A stretch of DNA of 64,000 bases from CBDAPU01 sp965198875 (lineage in GTDB: Bacteria > Pseudomonadota > Gammaproteobacteria > Eutrophobiales > Eutrophobiaceae): the NCBI GenBank assembly GCA_965198875.1, contig CBDAPU010000001.1, positions 496,001 through 560,000 on the forward strand. The letters run 5' to 3'. The notes under the pieces were generated by a model that made no database searches, was not told the origin of the DNA, and saw only the letters and a program-made list of their open reading frames with translations. Positions within the stretch are counted from its first letter, which is position 1; every line of letters begins with the position of its first letter. Below are positions 29,140 to 37,882 of the stretch, in pieces. A program made the translations under genes and the position numbers.

Positions 29140-29457
29140 TTAGTCGGCAACGACCAACACCATCGCAGTCATAGGCGCCGCCACCTTGAATGCGGACATT
29201 TTCAACATTCTCGCCATGAGCGGCACGATTAGGAACAGTGGCGCCGGAATACAGGCTGTGGCGGCTTGAAACTCCGTCATGGCCTGTCCTGATTGTTGTT
29301 TCCCGTCATCATCAGCGAAAACCAAACCACTCCATAAACGACCCAGACACACTGGAGAGCACATTAGCGAGTTTAACACCGCTGCCCGCATACACGCCCT
29401 GTTGCAACGCCCGCACATCGGCGGCGGCAGGCGCAACAGGTTTGCGGCTTTATACAT
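29140..29457 (-). pseudogene. Remnant of TadE-like pilus assembly protein
   Basis: A 105-codon minus-strand frame contains SGQAMTEFQAATACIPAPLFLIVPL, which resembles the N-terminal GQAMTEF plus hydrophobic-helix start of TadE-like (Flp pilus) pseudopilins, where PLFLIVPL is followed by a gap and an AR-rich helix. Upstream of GQAMTEF the sequence has no good start, and downstream it ends after ~35 residues instead of continuing ~100, so it reads as a degraded copy. No other tad genes are present. The family assignment rests on this short motif only. Confidence 0.4.
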
Positions 29458-29505
29458 ACAAGCAACTGATTTTATCAGGCACTACCAGGATTTTTCGCTG
29501 TTGTC

Positions 29506-29531
29506 CTTGAAAATGTGCATGCTCGGCCATA
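29506..29531 (+). promoter_or_regulatory. Heat-shock (sigma-32-like) promoter of htpG
   Basis: CTTGAAA at 29506-29512 matches the sigma-32 -35 element. After 12 bases, GGCCATA at 29525-29531 matches the -10 (consensus CCCCATnT) with two differences. The start codon of htpG is ~40 bases downstream, a sensible distance for a heat-shock gene. Confidence 0.55.
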
Positions 29532-29571
29532 GATAAGGCGGGTTTAAGCAATAGCCATTTGTGGGGATAAC

Positions 29572-31455
29572 ATGACGGTAGATACCAGGAAAGAGGCGCT
29601 GGGTTTTCAAACCGAGGTGCAGCAGTTGCTGGATCTCATGATCCATTCTCTGTATAGCAATGAGGAGATTTTCCTGCGGGAGCTGATCTCCAACGGCTCG
29701 GATGCGGCGGACAAGCTCCGCTTTGAGGGGCTTCAGGATGAGGGGCTGTTTGAGGATGATCCTGATCTCAAGATCAGGGTGGAATATAACAAGGCACAAA
29801 AAACCATCAGCGTGCTGGATAACGGTATTGGCATGTCCAGAGAAGAGGTGATCGATAATCTGGGCACGATCGCCAGATCCGGGACAAAGCAGTTTTTTGA
29901 GTCATTAAGCGGCGATCAGGGCCGGGACTCCCAGCTCATCGGGCAGTTCGGTGTGGGTTTCTATGCGACCTTCATTGTGGCGGAAAAAGTCGAGGTGGTG
30001 ACACGGCGGGCAGGCAGGCCCAGGACGGAGGGGGTGCGCTGGATCTCCGATGGCAAGGACGAATACACGGTTGAGACCCTGGACAGACCAAGGCGCGGCA
30101 CCAAAGTGACCTTGTACCTGCGTGAGCGGGCACAGGAGTTCCTTGATGGCTTTAAGTTACGCGCTATCATCAATAAATACTCCGATCATATCTCGCTACC
30201 CATCGTTATGCCCAAAGAGGGGAAAGAGGAAAGCGGCGATGAGACCGTCAATTCAGCGACGGCGCTGTGGACCAGGAACAAGCAGGACGTCACCCGGGAG
30301 GAGTACGATGCCTTTTATAAAAACATCTCCCATGATTTTGACGGCCCGCTGGGCTATATCCATAATAAGGTAGAGGGGAAACTCGAATACACCAGCCTGC
30401 TGTTTATCCCCGGGCGGGCGCCCTTTGATCTCTGGGACAGGGAGCAGCGACATGGCGTGAAGCTGTATGTCAGGCGCATTTTTATTATGGATGATGCGAA
30501 ACAACTACTGCCGCCTTACCTGCGTTTTGTAAAAGGTATCGTCGATACGGATGATCTGCCGCTGAATATATCCCGGGAGATCCTGCAACAGAACAACACC
30601 ATCGACAGTATTCGCTTCGGCTGTACCAGGAAGGTGCTGGATTTCCTGCAGAAGATGGCGGACACCCGGGCGGATGATTACAGCACGTTCTGGAAGACGT
30701 TTGGCCGGGTCTTGAAGGAAGGGGTGATCGACGCCCGTGATAAACGGGAAGACATCGCCAGATTATTTCGCTTCAAGTCGACGCAACAGGATACCGAGGA
30801 GGAGAGGATCTCACTGGATGATTACCTGGCCCGGATGAAGGAGGGACAAAAAGCCATTTACTACGTCACCTCAGAGAACTACGCAACAGCAAAAAGCAGC
30901 CCCCATCTTGAGATATTTAAGAAAAAAGATATTGAGGTGCTGCTTTTGACCGACACCATTGATGAGTGGCTGGTTAGCCACTTAACCGAGTATGCGAAAA
31001 CGCCATTGCAGTCGGTGAATAAGGGTGAGCTGGATCTAGGTGGGCTTGAGGATGAGAAAAAAGAAGCTGACGGGGAAGCTGAAGATAAACTGGATGAGTT
31101 GACCGGGCGTATCCAGCAGGCGCTGGGTGAGAAGGTCAAGGCGGTGCGGGTAACCCATCGATTAACTGACTCCCCCGCCTGCCTGGTGTCCGATGAACAT
31201 GACATGGGACGTCATCTTGAGCAGATACTCAAGGCCTCAGGCCAGGAGATCAGTACCGCAAAACCGGTACTGGAGATCAACCCGGGGCATCCCATTATCA
31301 ATAAACTGAAACAGGAAGCCGATGATGAGCGGTTCCATGACTTATCGAATATCATTTTCGATCAGGCCCTGCTCAGTGAAGGCGGGCAACTAACCGATCC
31401 GGCCAGTTTCGTGCAGCGGTTAAACAACATGTTGCTTGAGTTAGCGGATGGTTAG
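29572..31455 (+). CDS. htpG: Chaperone HtpG (Hsp90)
   Basis: 627 aa. N-terminal GHKL ATPase domain with NGSDAADKLRF, DNGIGMS and IGQFGVGFY (residues ~38-130), the middle client/ATPase domain, and the C-terminal dimerisation domain. Cytosolic ATP-dependent chaperone. Preceded by a sigma-32-like promoter, which fits heat-shock control. The HNH gene follows 15 bases later on the same strand. Confidence 0.98.
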   Translation: MTVDTRKEALGFQTEVQQLLDLMIHSLYSNEEIFLRELISNGSDAADKLRFEGLQDEGLFEDDPDLKIRVEYNKAQKTISVLDNGIGMSREEVIDNLGTIARSGTKQFFESLSGDQGRDSQLIGQFGVGFYATFIVAEKVEVVTRRAGRPRTEGVRWISDGKDEYTVETLDRPRRGTKVTLYLRERAQEFLDGFKLRAIINKYSDHISLPIVMPKEGKEESGDETVNSATALWTRNKQDVTREEYDAFYKNISHDFDGPLGYIHNKVEGKLEYTSLLFIPGRAPFDLWDREQRHGVKLYVRRIFIMDDAKQLLPPYLRFVKGIVDTDDLPLNISREILQQNNTIDSIRFGCTRKVLDFLQKMADTRADDYSTFWKTFGRVLKEGVIDARDKREDIARLFRFKSTQQDTEEERISLDDYLARMKEGQKAIYYVTSENYATAKSSPHLEIFKKKDIEVLLLTDTIDEWLVSHLTEYAKTPLQSVNKGELDLGGLEDEKKEADGEAEDKLDELTGRIQQALGEKVKAVRVTHRLTDSPACLVSDEHDMGRHLEQILKASGQEISTAKPVLEINPGHPIINKLKQEADDERFHDLSNIIFDQALLSEGGQLTDPASFVQRLNNMLLELADG

Positions 31456-31470
31456 TAAAAAATCGTTGTC

Positions 31471-32145
31471 ATGATGGAAAAGCATCGAATAGAGGGTGAG
31501 ACAGCGTTAAAAGCCTGGATAGACCAGAATGAAAAAGAAGGGCTGATCATAAATTCATATCCTCGTGGTTTTAGCCGTCAATATGCCATTCTACATAGGT
31601 CAACATGCAAATCGTTTCGCGATACTGGAAGTTCAATGACGACCTATTCAAAATACTGTTTTCCAGATGTTCAGAAGTTGATAGATGCACTGGTTAAAGA
31701 GAACCTGAGTTTGAGTGACCTTAAAGCAGGATGCCCCAAGTGCTCTGTGAAAAGAATACTCCCGACCCATGATCGTGAAGAGTTGGCACATCGGGTTGAT
31801 GCTTTGTTGAAAAAAGGCCCCATGGAAAGGCCTGTTGGGAATAAAAAACCCTTGAAAACAGACGTGATTGGTACGTCATTTATCCGTGATCCATCGGTAG
31901 TAACCTGGGTGCGGCAGCGGGCTCAAGGCAAGTGTGAGCTTTGTGGGAATGATGCGCCGTTTATGGGTAAATCAGGTCTGCCATATCTTGAAGTGCATCA
32001 CCTTGTATATTTGTCACAAGGTGGCGAAGATACGGTCAAAAATTGTGCGGCACTATGCCCGAATTGCCACCGGGCAGCTCATCATTCATGTGAACCCCAG
32101 AATATTTTCGATACATTAAAAGACATAATCAGAACGAAGCATTGA
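31471..32145 (+). CDS. HNH endonuclease family protein
   Basis: 224 aa. The C-terminal HNH domain (~145-210) has zinc knuckle pairs CELCG and CPNCH flanking LEVHHL and the second His pair HRAAHH. The N-terminal ~120 residues contain ILHRSTCKSF and the pair GCPKC and look like a separate recognition domain of unknown type. Coding is visibly AT-richer than its neighbours and it has no role-related neighbour, so it may be a transferred orphan nuclease. Start could be ATG 31471 or the next codon. Confidence 0.85.
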   Translation: MMEKHRIEGETALKAWIDQNEKEGLIINSYPRGFSRQYAILHRSTCKSFRDTGSSMTTYSKYCFPDVQKLIDALVKENLSLSDLKAGCPKCSVKRILPTHDREELAHRVDALLKKGPMERPVGNKKPLKTDVIGTSFIRDPSVVTWVRQRAQGKCELCGNDAPFMGKSGLPYLEVHHLVYLSQGGEDTVKNCAALCPNCHRAAHHSCEPQNIFDTLKDIIRTKH

Positions 32146-32306
32146 ATGTTTTGAAGGTAAGCGGTAGACGGGTCACTGCGTTGCTTACATTTTACCGGGC
32201 ATGAGCAATCACAGCAGAAGCGCAGTATGTGCTGGGCCGTAAACTTGTATTTATTCCTCATTAGTATTTAGAATGCCCGTGCATACGCACACCGGCTACA
32301 GGCTAA

Positions 32307-33926
32307 ATGACCATCACAAAAAATGATTTCCCCGGGCTCTTAAAGGAGCTAACTGATATCGGCGTTGCCCTGTCCGCCGAGAAAGATCATACCCGCCTGC
32401 TGGAGATGATCCTGCTCAAGGCGAAAGCGTTCACCGGCGCCGATGGCGGTACGCTCTATACCCGTACCGAGGATAATGCGCTCAAATTTGAAATCATGAT
32501 CACCGAATCCCTGGCGCTGCATCGGGGAGGCACCAGTGGTGAGGCGATAAATTTCTATCCCATTGCATTGCATGATGAGCAGGGCAGGCCTAATAGAAAG
32601 ATGGTCGCCGCCTGGGCGGCGCTCAGTGGCGAGACGGTCAACATTGAAGACGCCTATAGCAGCGATGAGTTTGATTTCTCAGGCACACGTCAATTCGATG
32701 CAAAAACCGGTTATCGATCAACATCATTTCTCACCGTGCCGATGACCGATCATGAAAATGAAATCACCGGTGTATTACAACTGATCAATGCCATGGAAGA
32801 TGGACAGGTCGTGGCGTTTTCCGCACTGGATCAGCAACTGGTTGAATCGCTGGCCTCTCAGGCGGCGGTCACCATGACCAATCGAAGCCTGATCAACGCC
32901 CAGAAAAAATTATTCGACGCCTTAATTCAATTGATAGCCAATGCCATTGATGAGAAATCACCTTATACGGCGGGGCATTGTCGGCGTGTGCCCGTGCTCA
33001 CCAACATGCTGGCCGATGCCGCCTGCCGCATAGACAGGGGACCGTTAAAAGATTTTCAAATGACTGACGAGGAGAAGTATGAAGTGGAAGTGGCGGCCTG
33101 GTTGCATGATTGCGGCAAGATAACGACGCCGGAATACGTGGTGGACAAGGGCACCAAACTGGAAACCCTGTTTGATCGCATTCACCTGGTTGATACACGC
33201 TTTGAGGTGATCAAACGGGATGCAATCATCGCGGCGTTATTAAACCGGATCAGCGATCTCGGCGGCGGCGCCGACCCCTGCCTTGACGACGCCGCATTAA
33301 ATAAAACATTACAAAGCCTGGACGATGAGCGTGATTTTATTCGACAAACCAATATCGGCGGTGAGTTTTTATCTGCCGAGGATAAAAAACGCATTGAGAA
33401 AATAGGCGGACATACATGGAATACGCCGGCGAATGATGAGGGCAGTTTGTTATCAACAGAGGAAATTGAGAACCTGCAAATCGGCAGGGGCACGCTGTCG
33501 GTAAGAGAGCGTGAGATCATCAACAATCACGTCTCGGTCACCATTAAAATGCTTAATTCCCTGCCATACCCGAAACATTTAAGACGTGTGCCGGAATACG
33601 CCGGTGGTCACCATGAAAAAATGGATGGTAGCGGCTATCCCCATGGCCTGACCGGTGAGCAAATGTCGATCCCGGCCCGCATGGTGGCCATAGCCGATGT
33701 GTTTGAGGCCTTAACGGCCAGAGACCGGCCCTATAAAAAGGCAATGACCTTATCTCAATCCCTGAGGATCCTCGGCAGGATGAAGGAGGATAAACACGTG
33801 GATGCGGATCTGTTTGATGTCTTTGTGCATGATCGGATCTATCTCAAATACGCCGAGCAATACCTTGACCCCGGGCAAATCGACGATGTGGATGTTCACG
33901 CCATCCCCGGCTACGCACCACTGTAA
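32307..33926 (+). CDS. GAF and HD-GYP domain protein
   Basis: 539 aa. N-terminal GAF sensor domain (~10-190), then an HD-GYP phosphohydrolase domain with LHDCGK (His267-Asp268), HHEKMDGSGYP (HD-GYP motif, ~435-445) and RMVAIADVFEALTARDRPYK. HD-GYP enzymes usually hydrolyse cyclic di-GMP. About 100 residues (~295-395) separate the HD half from the GYP half, an insertion that ordinary HD-GYP domains lack. No signal peptide, so it is probably a cytosolic sensor-hydrolase. Confidence 0.88.
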   Translation: MTITKNDFPGLLKELTDIGVALSAEKDHTRLLEMILLKAKAFTGADGGTLYTRTEDNALKFEIMITESLALHRGGTSGEAINFYPIALHDEQGRPNRKMVAAWAALSGETVNIEDAYSSDEFDFSGTRQFDAKTGYRSTSFLTVPMTDHENEITGVLQLINAMEDGQVVAFSALDQQLVESLASQAAVTMTNRSLINAQKKLFDALIQLIANAIDEKSPYTAGHCRRVPVLTNMLADAACRIDRGPLKDFQMTDEEKYEVEVAAWLHDCGKITTPEYVVDKGTKLETLFDRIHLVDTRFEVIKRDAIIAALLNRISDLGGGADPCLDDAALNKTLQSLDDERDFIRQTNIGGEFLSAEDKKRIEKIGGHTWNTPANDEGSLLSTEEIENLQIGRGTLSVREREIINNHVSVTIKMLNSLPYPKHLRRVPEYAGGHHEKMDGSGYPHGLTGEQMSIPARMVAIADVFEALTARDRPYKKAMTLSQSLRILGRMKEDKHVDADLFDVFVHDRIYLKYAEQYLDPGQIDDVDVHAIPGYAPL

Positions 33927-33952
33927 ATGGCCGCTTATCTCATAACGATTTA

Positions 33953-34831
33953 TTGAATACCCCGCAAGCACTCCTTAACTGGGCGGAGCGGCAATTCATT
34001 CAAGCCGACTTATGCTATGGACATGGCACGGATAACCCCCTGGATGAGGCCGCCTATTTGCTATTCACCGAGTTGGACATGCCTTTCGATGCGGGCGCCG
34101 ACATGCTCGAGCAACCCTTATCGCCCCCCCAGGTAGAAAAAATAAAAGCGCTGGTGCAAAGGCGTATCGCAACAAGGCGGCCTGTCGCCTACCTGATCAG
34201 GCGGGCCTGGTTCGCCGGTTTATGTTTTTATGTGGATGAGCGCGTGTTGATCCCCCGATCGCCGCTGGCTGAGCTAATATCAGCCGAGTTCTCCCCCTGG
34301 TCTCAAAACAAAAAGGTACGGCGGATTTTGGATGTTGGCACGGGCAGTGGTTGTATCGCCATCGCCTGTGCCAGCGTTTTCCCGGATGCGCTCATCGACG
34401 CCGTAGACATTGAGCCCCGGGCATTGGCCGTGGCAAAGATGAACGCTGAAAAACACGGGGTATCTGGGCGGGTCGATTTCATCCAGTCAGATGTATTTCA
34501 GGCCCTCGGCAAAAGGCGGTATGACGTCATCATCAGCAATCCACCGTATGTGGCGGATGATGAGATGCAGAGCCTGCCGCCGGAGTACCAACACGAGCCG
34601 GGCAGGGCCTTGAGAGCCGGCGCCGATGGTCTTGATATCATCATGCGTATTCTTCACCAGTCCCATGAACACTTATCCGCCGATGGCATACTCATCGTTG
34701 AGGTGGGTGAGGCGCGCGCCCTGCTTGAGGCAAAATACCCGACAACCCCCTTCATCTGGCTGGAGTTCGAGCGGGGGGGCGAGGGCGTGTTTTTGTTATT
34801 CGCTGAAAATCTTGCTACCGTAAAGAGATGA
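33953..34831 (+). CDS. prmB: Ribosomal protein L3 N5-glutamine methyltransferase
   Basis: 292 aa. SAM-dependent methylation of a Gln in ribosomal protein L3. Family segments YGHGTDNPLDEA, RRPVAYLIRRAWFAG, DERVLIPRSPLAELI, SAM motif LDVGTGSGCIAIA and the catalytic NPPYV are clear, and HEPGRAL and the C-terminal WLEFERGG distinguish PrmB from PrmC. Drawn from TTG 33953, since no ATG precedes the conserved LLNWAERQF in this frame and an ATG at 33927 is out of frame; a small 5' error cannot be excluded. Its stop overlaps the soxC start by 4 bases. Confidence 0.93.
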   Translation: MNTPQALLNWAERQFIQADLCYGHGTDNPLDEAAYLLFTELDMPFDAGADMLEQPLSPPQVEKIKALVQRRIATRRPVAYLIRRAWFAGLCFYVDERVLIPRSPLAELISAEFSPWSQNKKVRRILDVGTGSGCIAIACASVFPDALIDAVDIEPRALAVAKMNAEKHGVSGRVDFIQSDVFQALGKRRYDVIISNPPYVADDEMQSLPPEYQHEPGRALRAGADGLDIIMRILHQSHEHLSADGILIVEVGEARALLEAKYPTTPFIWLEFERGGEGVFLLFAENLATVKR

Positions 34832-36165
34832 TGGAGAAAAACATCAAGGTATGGCGCACAGATGATGCACAAGCCGTGGCCGGCGGCGGTTTATTAGACA
34901 GACGCAGGTTCTTAAAAAGTGCCCTGGCTGTGGGGGCCGCACCGCTTGTTTCACACCCTGCAAAGGCCGGGGAGAGAACAACATTCACCCGACCTGAGTG
35001 GATGAATGTGCCTGGTGATGGATTTACCCCCTACGGCGAACCATCGTCCTTTGAAGAGGCCGTTATTCGTTTCCCCTCCTCTAATCGGCAACTGCCCGGT
35101 AACGGTGTTGCCTGGACCCCGCTACATCGGCTGGAAGGCACGCTAACCCCAAACGGCCTGCATTTTGAAAGACACCACAACGGCGTCCCGAAAATTGATC
35201 CGGCCAAACATCGGCTACTGATCCATGGGCTTGTGGATAAACCGGCTTTTTTCAGCATGGCCGATTTATTGCGTTATCCCTTGCGCTCACAGATCTGTTT
35301 TATTGAATGTGGCGGTAACAGTAATGCCGGATGGAACAGATCCCCTGCCCGTGCCGAGGCGGGTTATTTTCACGGCCTTATTTCCTGTAGTGAATGGACG
35401 GGCGTTCCATTGGCGAGCCTTCTCGATGAAGTGGGGGTAAGCAAGGCGGCGACATGGCTGATCGCCGATGGCGCCGATGCCTTCGCCATGAACATCAGTA
35501 TCCCGATGGCGAAGGCCAGGGATGACGCCATCGTGGCCCTGTATCAAAATGGAGAGCGGTTAAGACCTGAAAACGGCTATCCATTGCGTTTGCTGTTGCC
35601 GGGTTGGGAAGGCGTATTAAACGTGAAGTGGTTGCGCTCATTAAAGGCGACGGCGGGCCCCATCATGTCCCGTAATGAGACGGCAAGATACACCGAGCTG
35701 TTGCCGTCCGGCAAGGCGCAGATGTTTACTTTCACCATGGAGGCGAAATCACTGATCACCTCACCATCTTCGGGCATGGCCTTAAAACCCGGGTTGCATC
35801 AGATCAGCGGGCTGGCCTGGAGTGGTCGGGGAGAGATAAAACAGGTGGACGTCTCCGCCGATGGCGGGCGCTCCTGGGCGGCGGCCCATCTTGAGGAGCC
35901 GGTGTTGGCGAAAGCCTTGACCCGGTTTCGTATTCCCTGGCGATGGGACGGCGCCCCGGCCACATTAAAAAGCAGGGCCATTGACGAGACCGGTTATGTA
36001 CAACCTGAGAGAGCACAATTACTCGCCGCTAAAGGCAGGCAGGGTTTTTATCATTACAACGCCATCGTCACCTGGCATGTTGATGAAGAGGGTGATGTTA
36101 GCCACCGTTATGATCGCAAAGCACAGAGCGCTGATCATCTGGGCATTGATGCTGATTGGGACTAG
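34828..36165 (+). CDS. soxC: SoxC-like sulfane/sulfite dehydrogenase molybdenum subunit
   Basis: 445 aa. Twin-arginine signal LDRRRFLKSALAVGAA (~23-38), then a sulfite-oxidase-type molybdopterin domain with the metal-ligand Cys in CFIECGGNS (Cys161) and a C-terminal dimerisation domain (~320-445). SoxC works with a cytochrome subunit to oxidise sulfane sulfur or sulfite in the periplasm. Sits between prmB and aroC, overlapping prmB by 4 bases, and followed by a cytochrome c gene. Confidence 0.9.
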   Translation: MMEKNIKVWRTDDAQAVAGGGLLDRRRFLKSALAVGAAPLVSHPAKAGERTTFTRPEWMNVPGDGFTPYGEPSSFEEAVIRFPSSNRQLPGNGVAWTPLHRLEGTLTPNGLHFERHHNGVPKIDPAKHRLLIHGLVDKPAFFSMADLLRYPLRSQICFIECGGNSNAGWNRSPARAEAGYFHGLISCSEWTGVPLASLLDEVGVSKAATWLIADGADAFAMNISIPMAKARDDAIVALYQNGERLRPENGYPLRLLLPGWEGVLNVKWLRSLKATAGPIMSRNETARYTELLPSGKAQMFTFTMEAKSLITSPSSGMALKPGLHQISGLAWSGRGEIKQVDVSADGGRSWAAAHLEEPVLAKALTRFRIPWRWDGAPATLKSRAIDETGYVQPERAQLLAAKGRQGFYHYNAIVTWHVDEEGDVSHRYDRKAQSADHLGIDADWD

Positions 36166-36640
36166 CCCCCTCGCCGGTGAGCTACGCCCCGGCCCCGGTC
36201 TGGGTACAGCGGCCAGCGCCGCCGACATCATCGCCCATGATTGGGGGGTGACGCCGGATGGCGCCGGTTTGCCGGCAGGCAGTGGCACGGTGAGGCAGGG
36301 CAAGCGTCTCTATGAGGCGCAGTGTATCGCCTGTCACGGCGCCGGGGGTCTTGGTGAGAGCGGCGATCAACTGGCGGGGGCGAGGATGCAACTGACCGAT
36401 GAGTGGCCGGAGAAGACCGTTGGTACTTACTGGCCCTACGCCACCACCCTGTTTGATTTTATCCGCCGCGCCAAACCGATGACGGAACCGGGCAGCCTGA
36501 GTGCCTCTGATGTCTATGCGCTGAGCGCCTATATCCTTTATCTGAACGATATTATTCCTAAGGGGCAATCACTGAACGCCAGGTCCTTACAAAACATCAA
36601 CATGCCAAACCGGGACGGCTTCATCCACATACTGAAATAA
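36110..36640 (+). CDS. soxD: SoxD-like monoheme cytochrome c
   Basis: 176 aa from ATG 36110, within the end of soxC; ATGs at 36077 and 36095 are alternatives and the ribosome site is weak for all. A signal peptide is present (ALIIWALMLIGTSPLAG), then one heme-binding site CIACH (72-76) and a possible axial Met in KPMTEPG. The segment SDVYALSAYILYLNDII matches SoxD-type cytochromes. Paracoccus SoxD has two hemes; this has one and is about half as long. It probably accepts electrons from the SoxC protein. Confidence 0.82.
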   Translation: MIAKHRALIIWALMLIGTSPLAGELRPGPGLGTAASAADIIAHDWGVTPDGAGLPAGSGTVRQGKRLYEAQCIACHGAGGLGESGDQLAGARMQLTDEWPEKTVGTYWPYATTLFDFIRRAKPMTEPGSLSASDVYALSAYILYLNDIIPKGQSLNARSLQNINMPNRDGFIHILK

Positions 36641-36693
36641 CAGGTGCATGTTGCGCTATCGTGATCATCTGCCGGTTTATTATGGCGCCCCGG

Positions 36694-36738
36694 TGGCAAC
36701 GATGGCAACGATGGCAACGATGGCAACGATGGCAACGA
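36694..36738 (+). repeat. Five tandem copies of TGGCAACGA
   Basis: Five exact 9-base units in the soxD-aroC gap, 45 bases in all. The unit is a multiple of three but lies outside any gene. Such runs vary in copy number by slippage. Confidence 0.9.
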
Positions 36739-36800
36739 GATAAAGAGAGCCGTTAAATCCGGCGGGCATAAATCTTTCCAAGCCGTTAAAATAACATCCC

Positions 36801-37867
36801 ATGTCCGGCAATACCTTTGGGAAATTATTCACAGTGACAAGTTGTGGCGAGAGCCATGGCTATGGCTATCTGTGCATTGTTGATGGTTGTCCGCCCGGCA
36901 TGGCGCTGAGCGATAAGGATCTGCAACGGGATCTGGACAGGCGAAAGCCGGGGAAATCAAGGCATGTTACCCAGCGCAGGGAATCGGATCAGGTGAAGAT
37001 CATCTCCGGTGTATTTGAAGGCAAGACAACCGGCACGCCCATAGGGCTTATTATTAAAAATGAAGATCAACGGGCGAAAGATTATGCGGCGATTAAAGAG
37101 AAGTTTCGCCCGGGACATGCCGATTACACCTACCAGAAAAAATACGGCAGACGGGATCACCGAGGCGGCGGGCGCGCCTCCGCCCGTGAGACCTGTATGC
37201 GTGTTGCGGCCGGCGCCATCGCAAAGAAGTATCTACAAGAGCAGCACGCCTGCCAAATACGCGGGCGCCTGTCCCGGTTAGGCGCTATCGAGATAGCGTT
37301 AAAAGACTGGAATGAAGTCGATAACAATCCGTTTTTCTGTGCTGATCCCGGCATGGTCGGTGAGCTGGAGTCTTATATGGATGAGCTAAGGAGGTCCGGC
37401 GACTCCATCGGTGCACGGATCAACCTGGTTGCGAGCAATACCCCGCCTGGATTGGGAGAGCCCATCTTTGATCGCCTGGATGCGGACATCGCAAAGGCGA
37501 TGATGGGTATCAATGCGGTGAAGGGGGTTGAGCTGGGGGATGGTTTTGCCGTGGTAGGGCAAAAAGGCACCGAGCATAGAGATGAGATCTCCGCCGGGGG
37601 TTTTTATCTAACCATGCCGGCGGCACATTGGGGGGCATATCCAGTGGTCAGGACATTCTTGTCAGTATTGCCTTGAAGCCAACATCAAGCATCCGCATCC
37701 CGGGTAAAACCATTGATATAGCTGGCAATGAAACCGAGGTGAGCACCACCGGCAGGCATGATCCCTGTGTGGGCATACGCGCAACGCCCATTGCCGAGGC
37801 CATGCTGGCGATGGTGTTGATGGATCATCTTCTTCGCCATCAGGCGCAAAATAGCGCGCACATCTGA
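36801..37867 (+). CDS. aroC: Chorismate synthase (frameshifted as given)
   Basis: Converts 5-enolpyruvylshikimate 3-phosphate to chorismate with reduced FMN. MSGNTFGKLFTVT, ESHG, IVDGCPPGM, GRRDHRGGGRASARET and RVAAGAIAKKY identify it. Frame 1 runs to a stop at 37676, but after EISAGG the protein departs from the family. One base added to the T run at 37601-37605 restores GGFLSNHAGGTLGGISSGQDI and continues in the frame that ends at 37867 (MLAMVLMDHLLRHQ). A full protein would be ~355 aa, normal. This is either a real inactivating frameshift in a central gene or a homopolymer error. Confidence 0.93.
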
Positions 37868-37882
37868 TATTGAAGAGCCGGG

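Larger units (their letters stand above)
28845..29571. other. Gene-poor region between mutS and htpG
   Basis: 727 bases between divergent mutS and htpG. It should hold the mutS promoter and it holds a heat-shock-type promoter for htpG (29506-29531). The middle contains a decayed minus-strand reading frame resembling a TadE-like pilus protein (29140-29457). No RNA gene was recognised. Confidence 0.6.
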
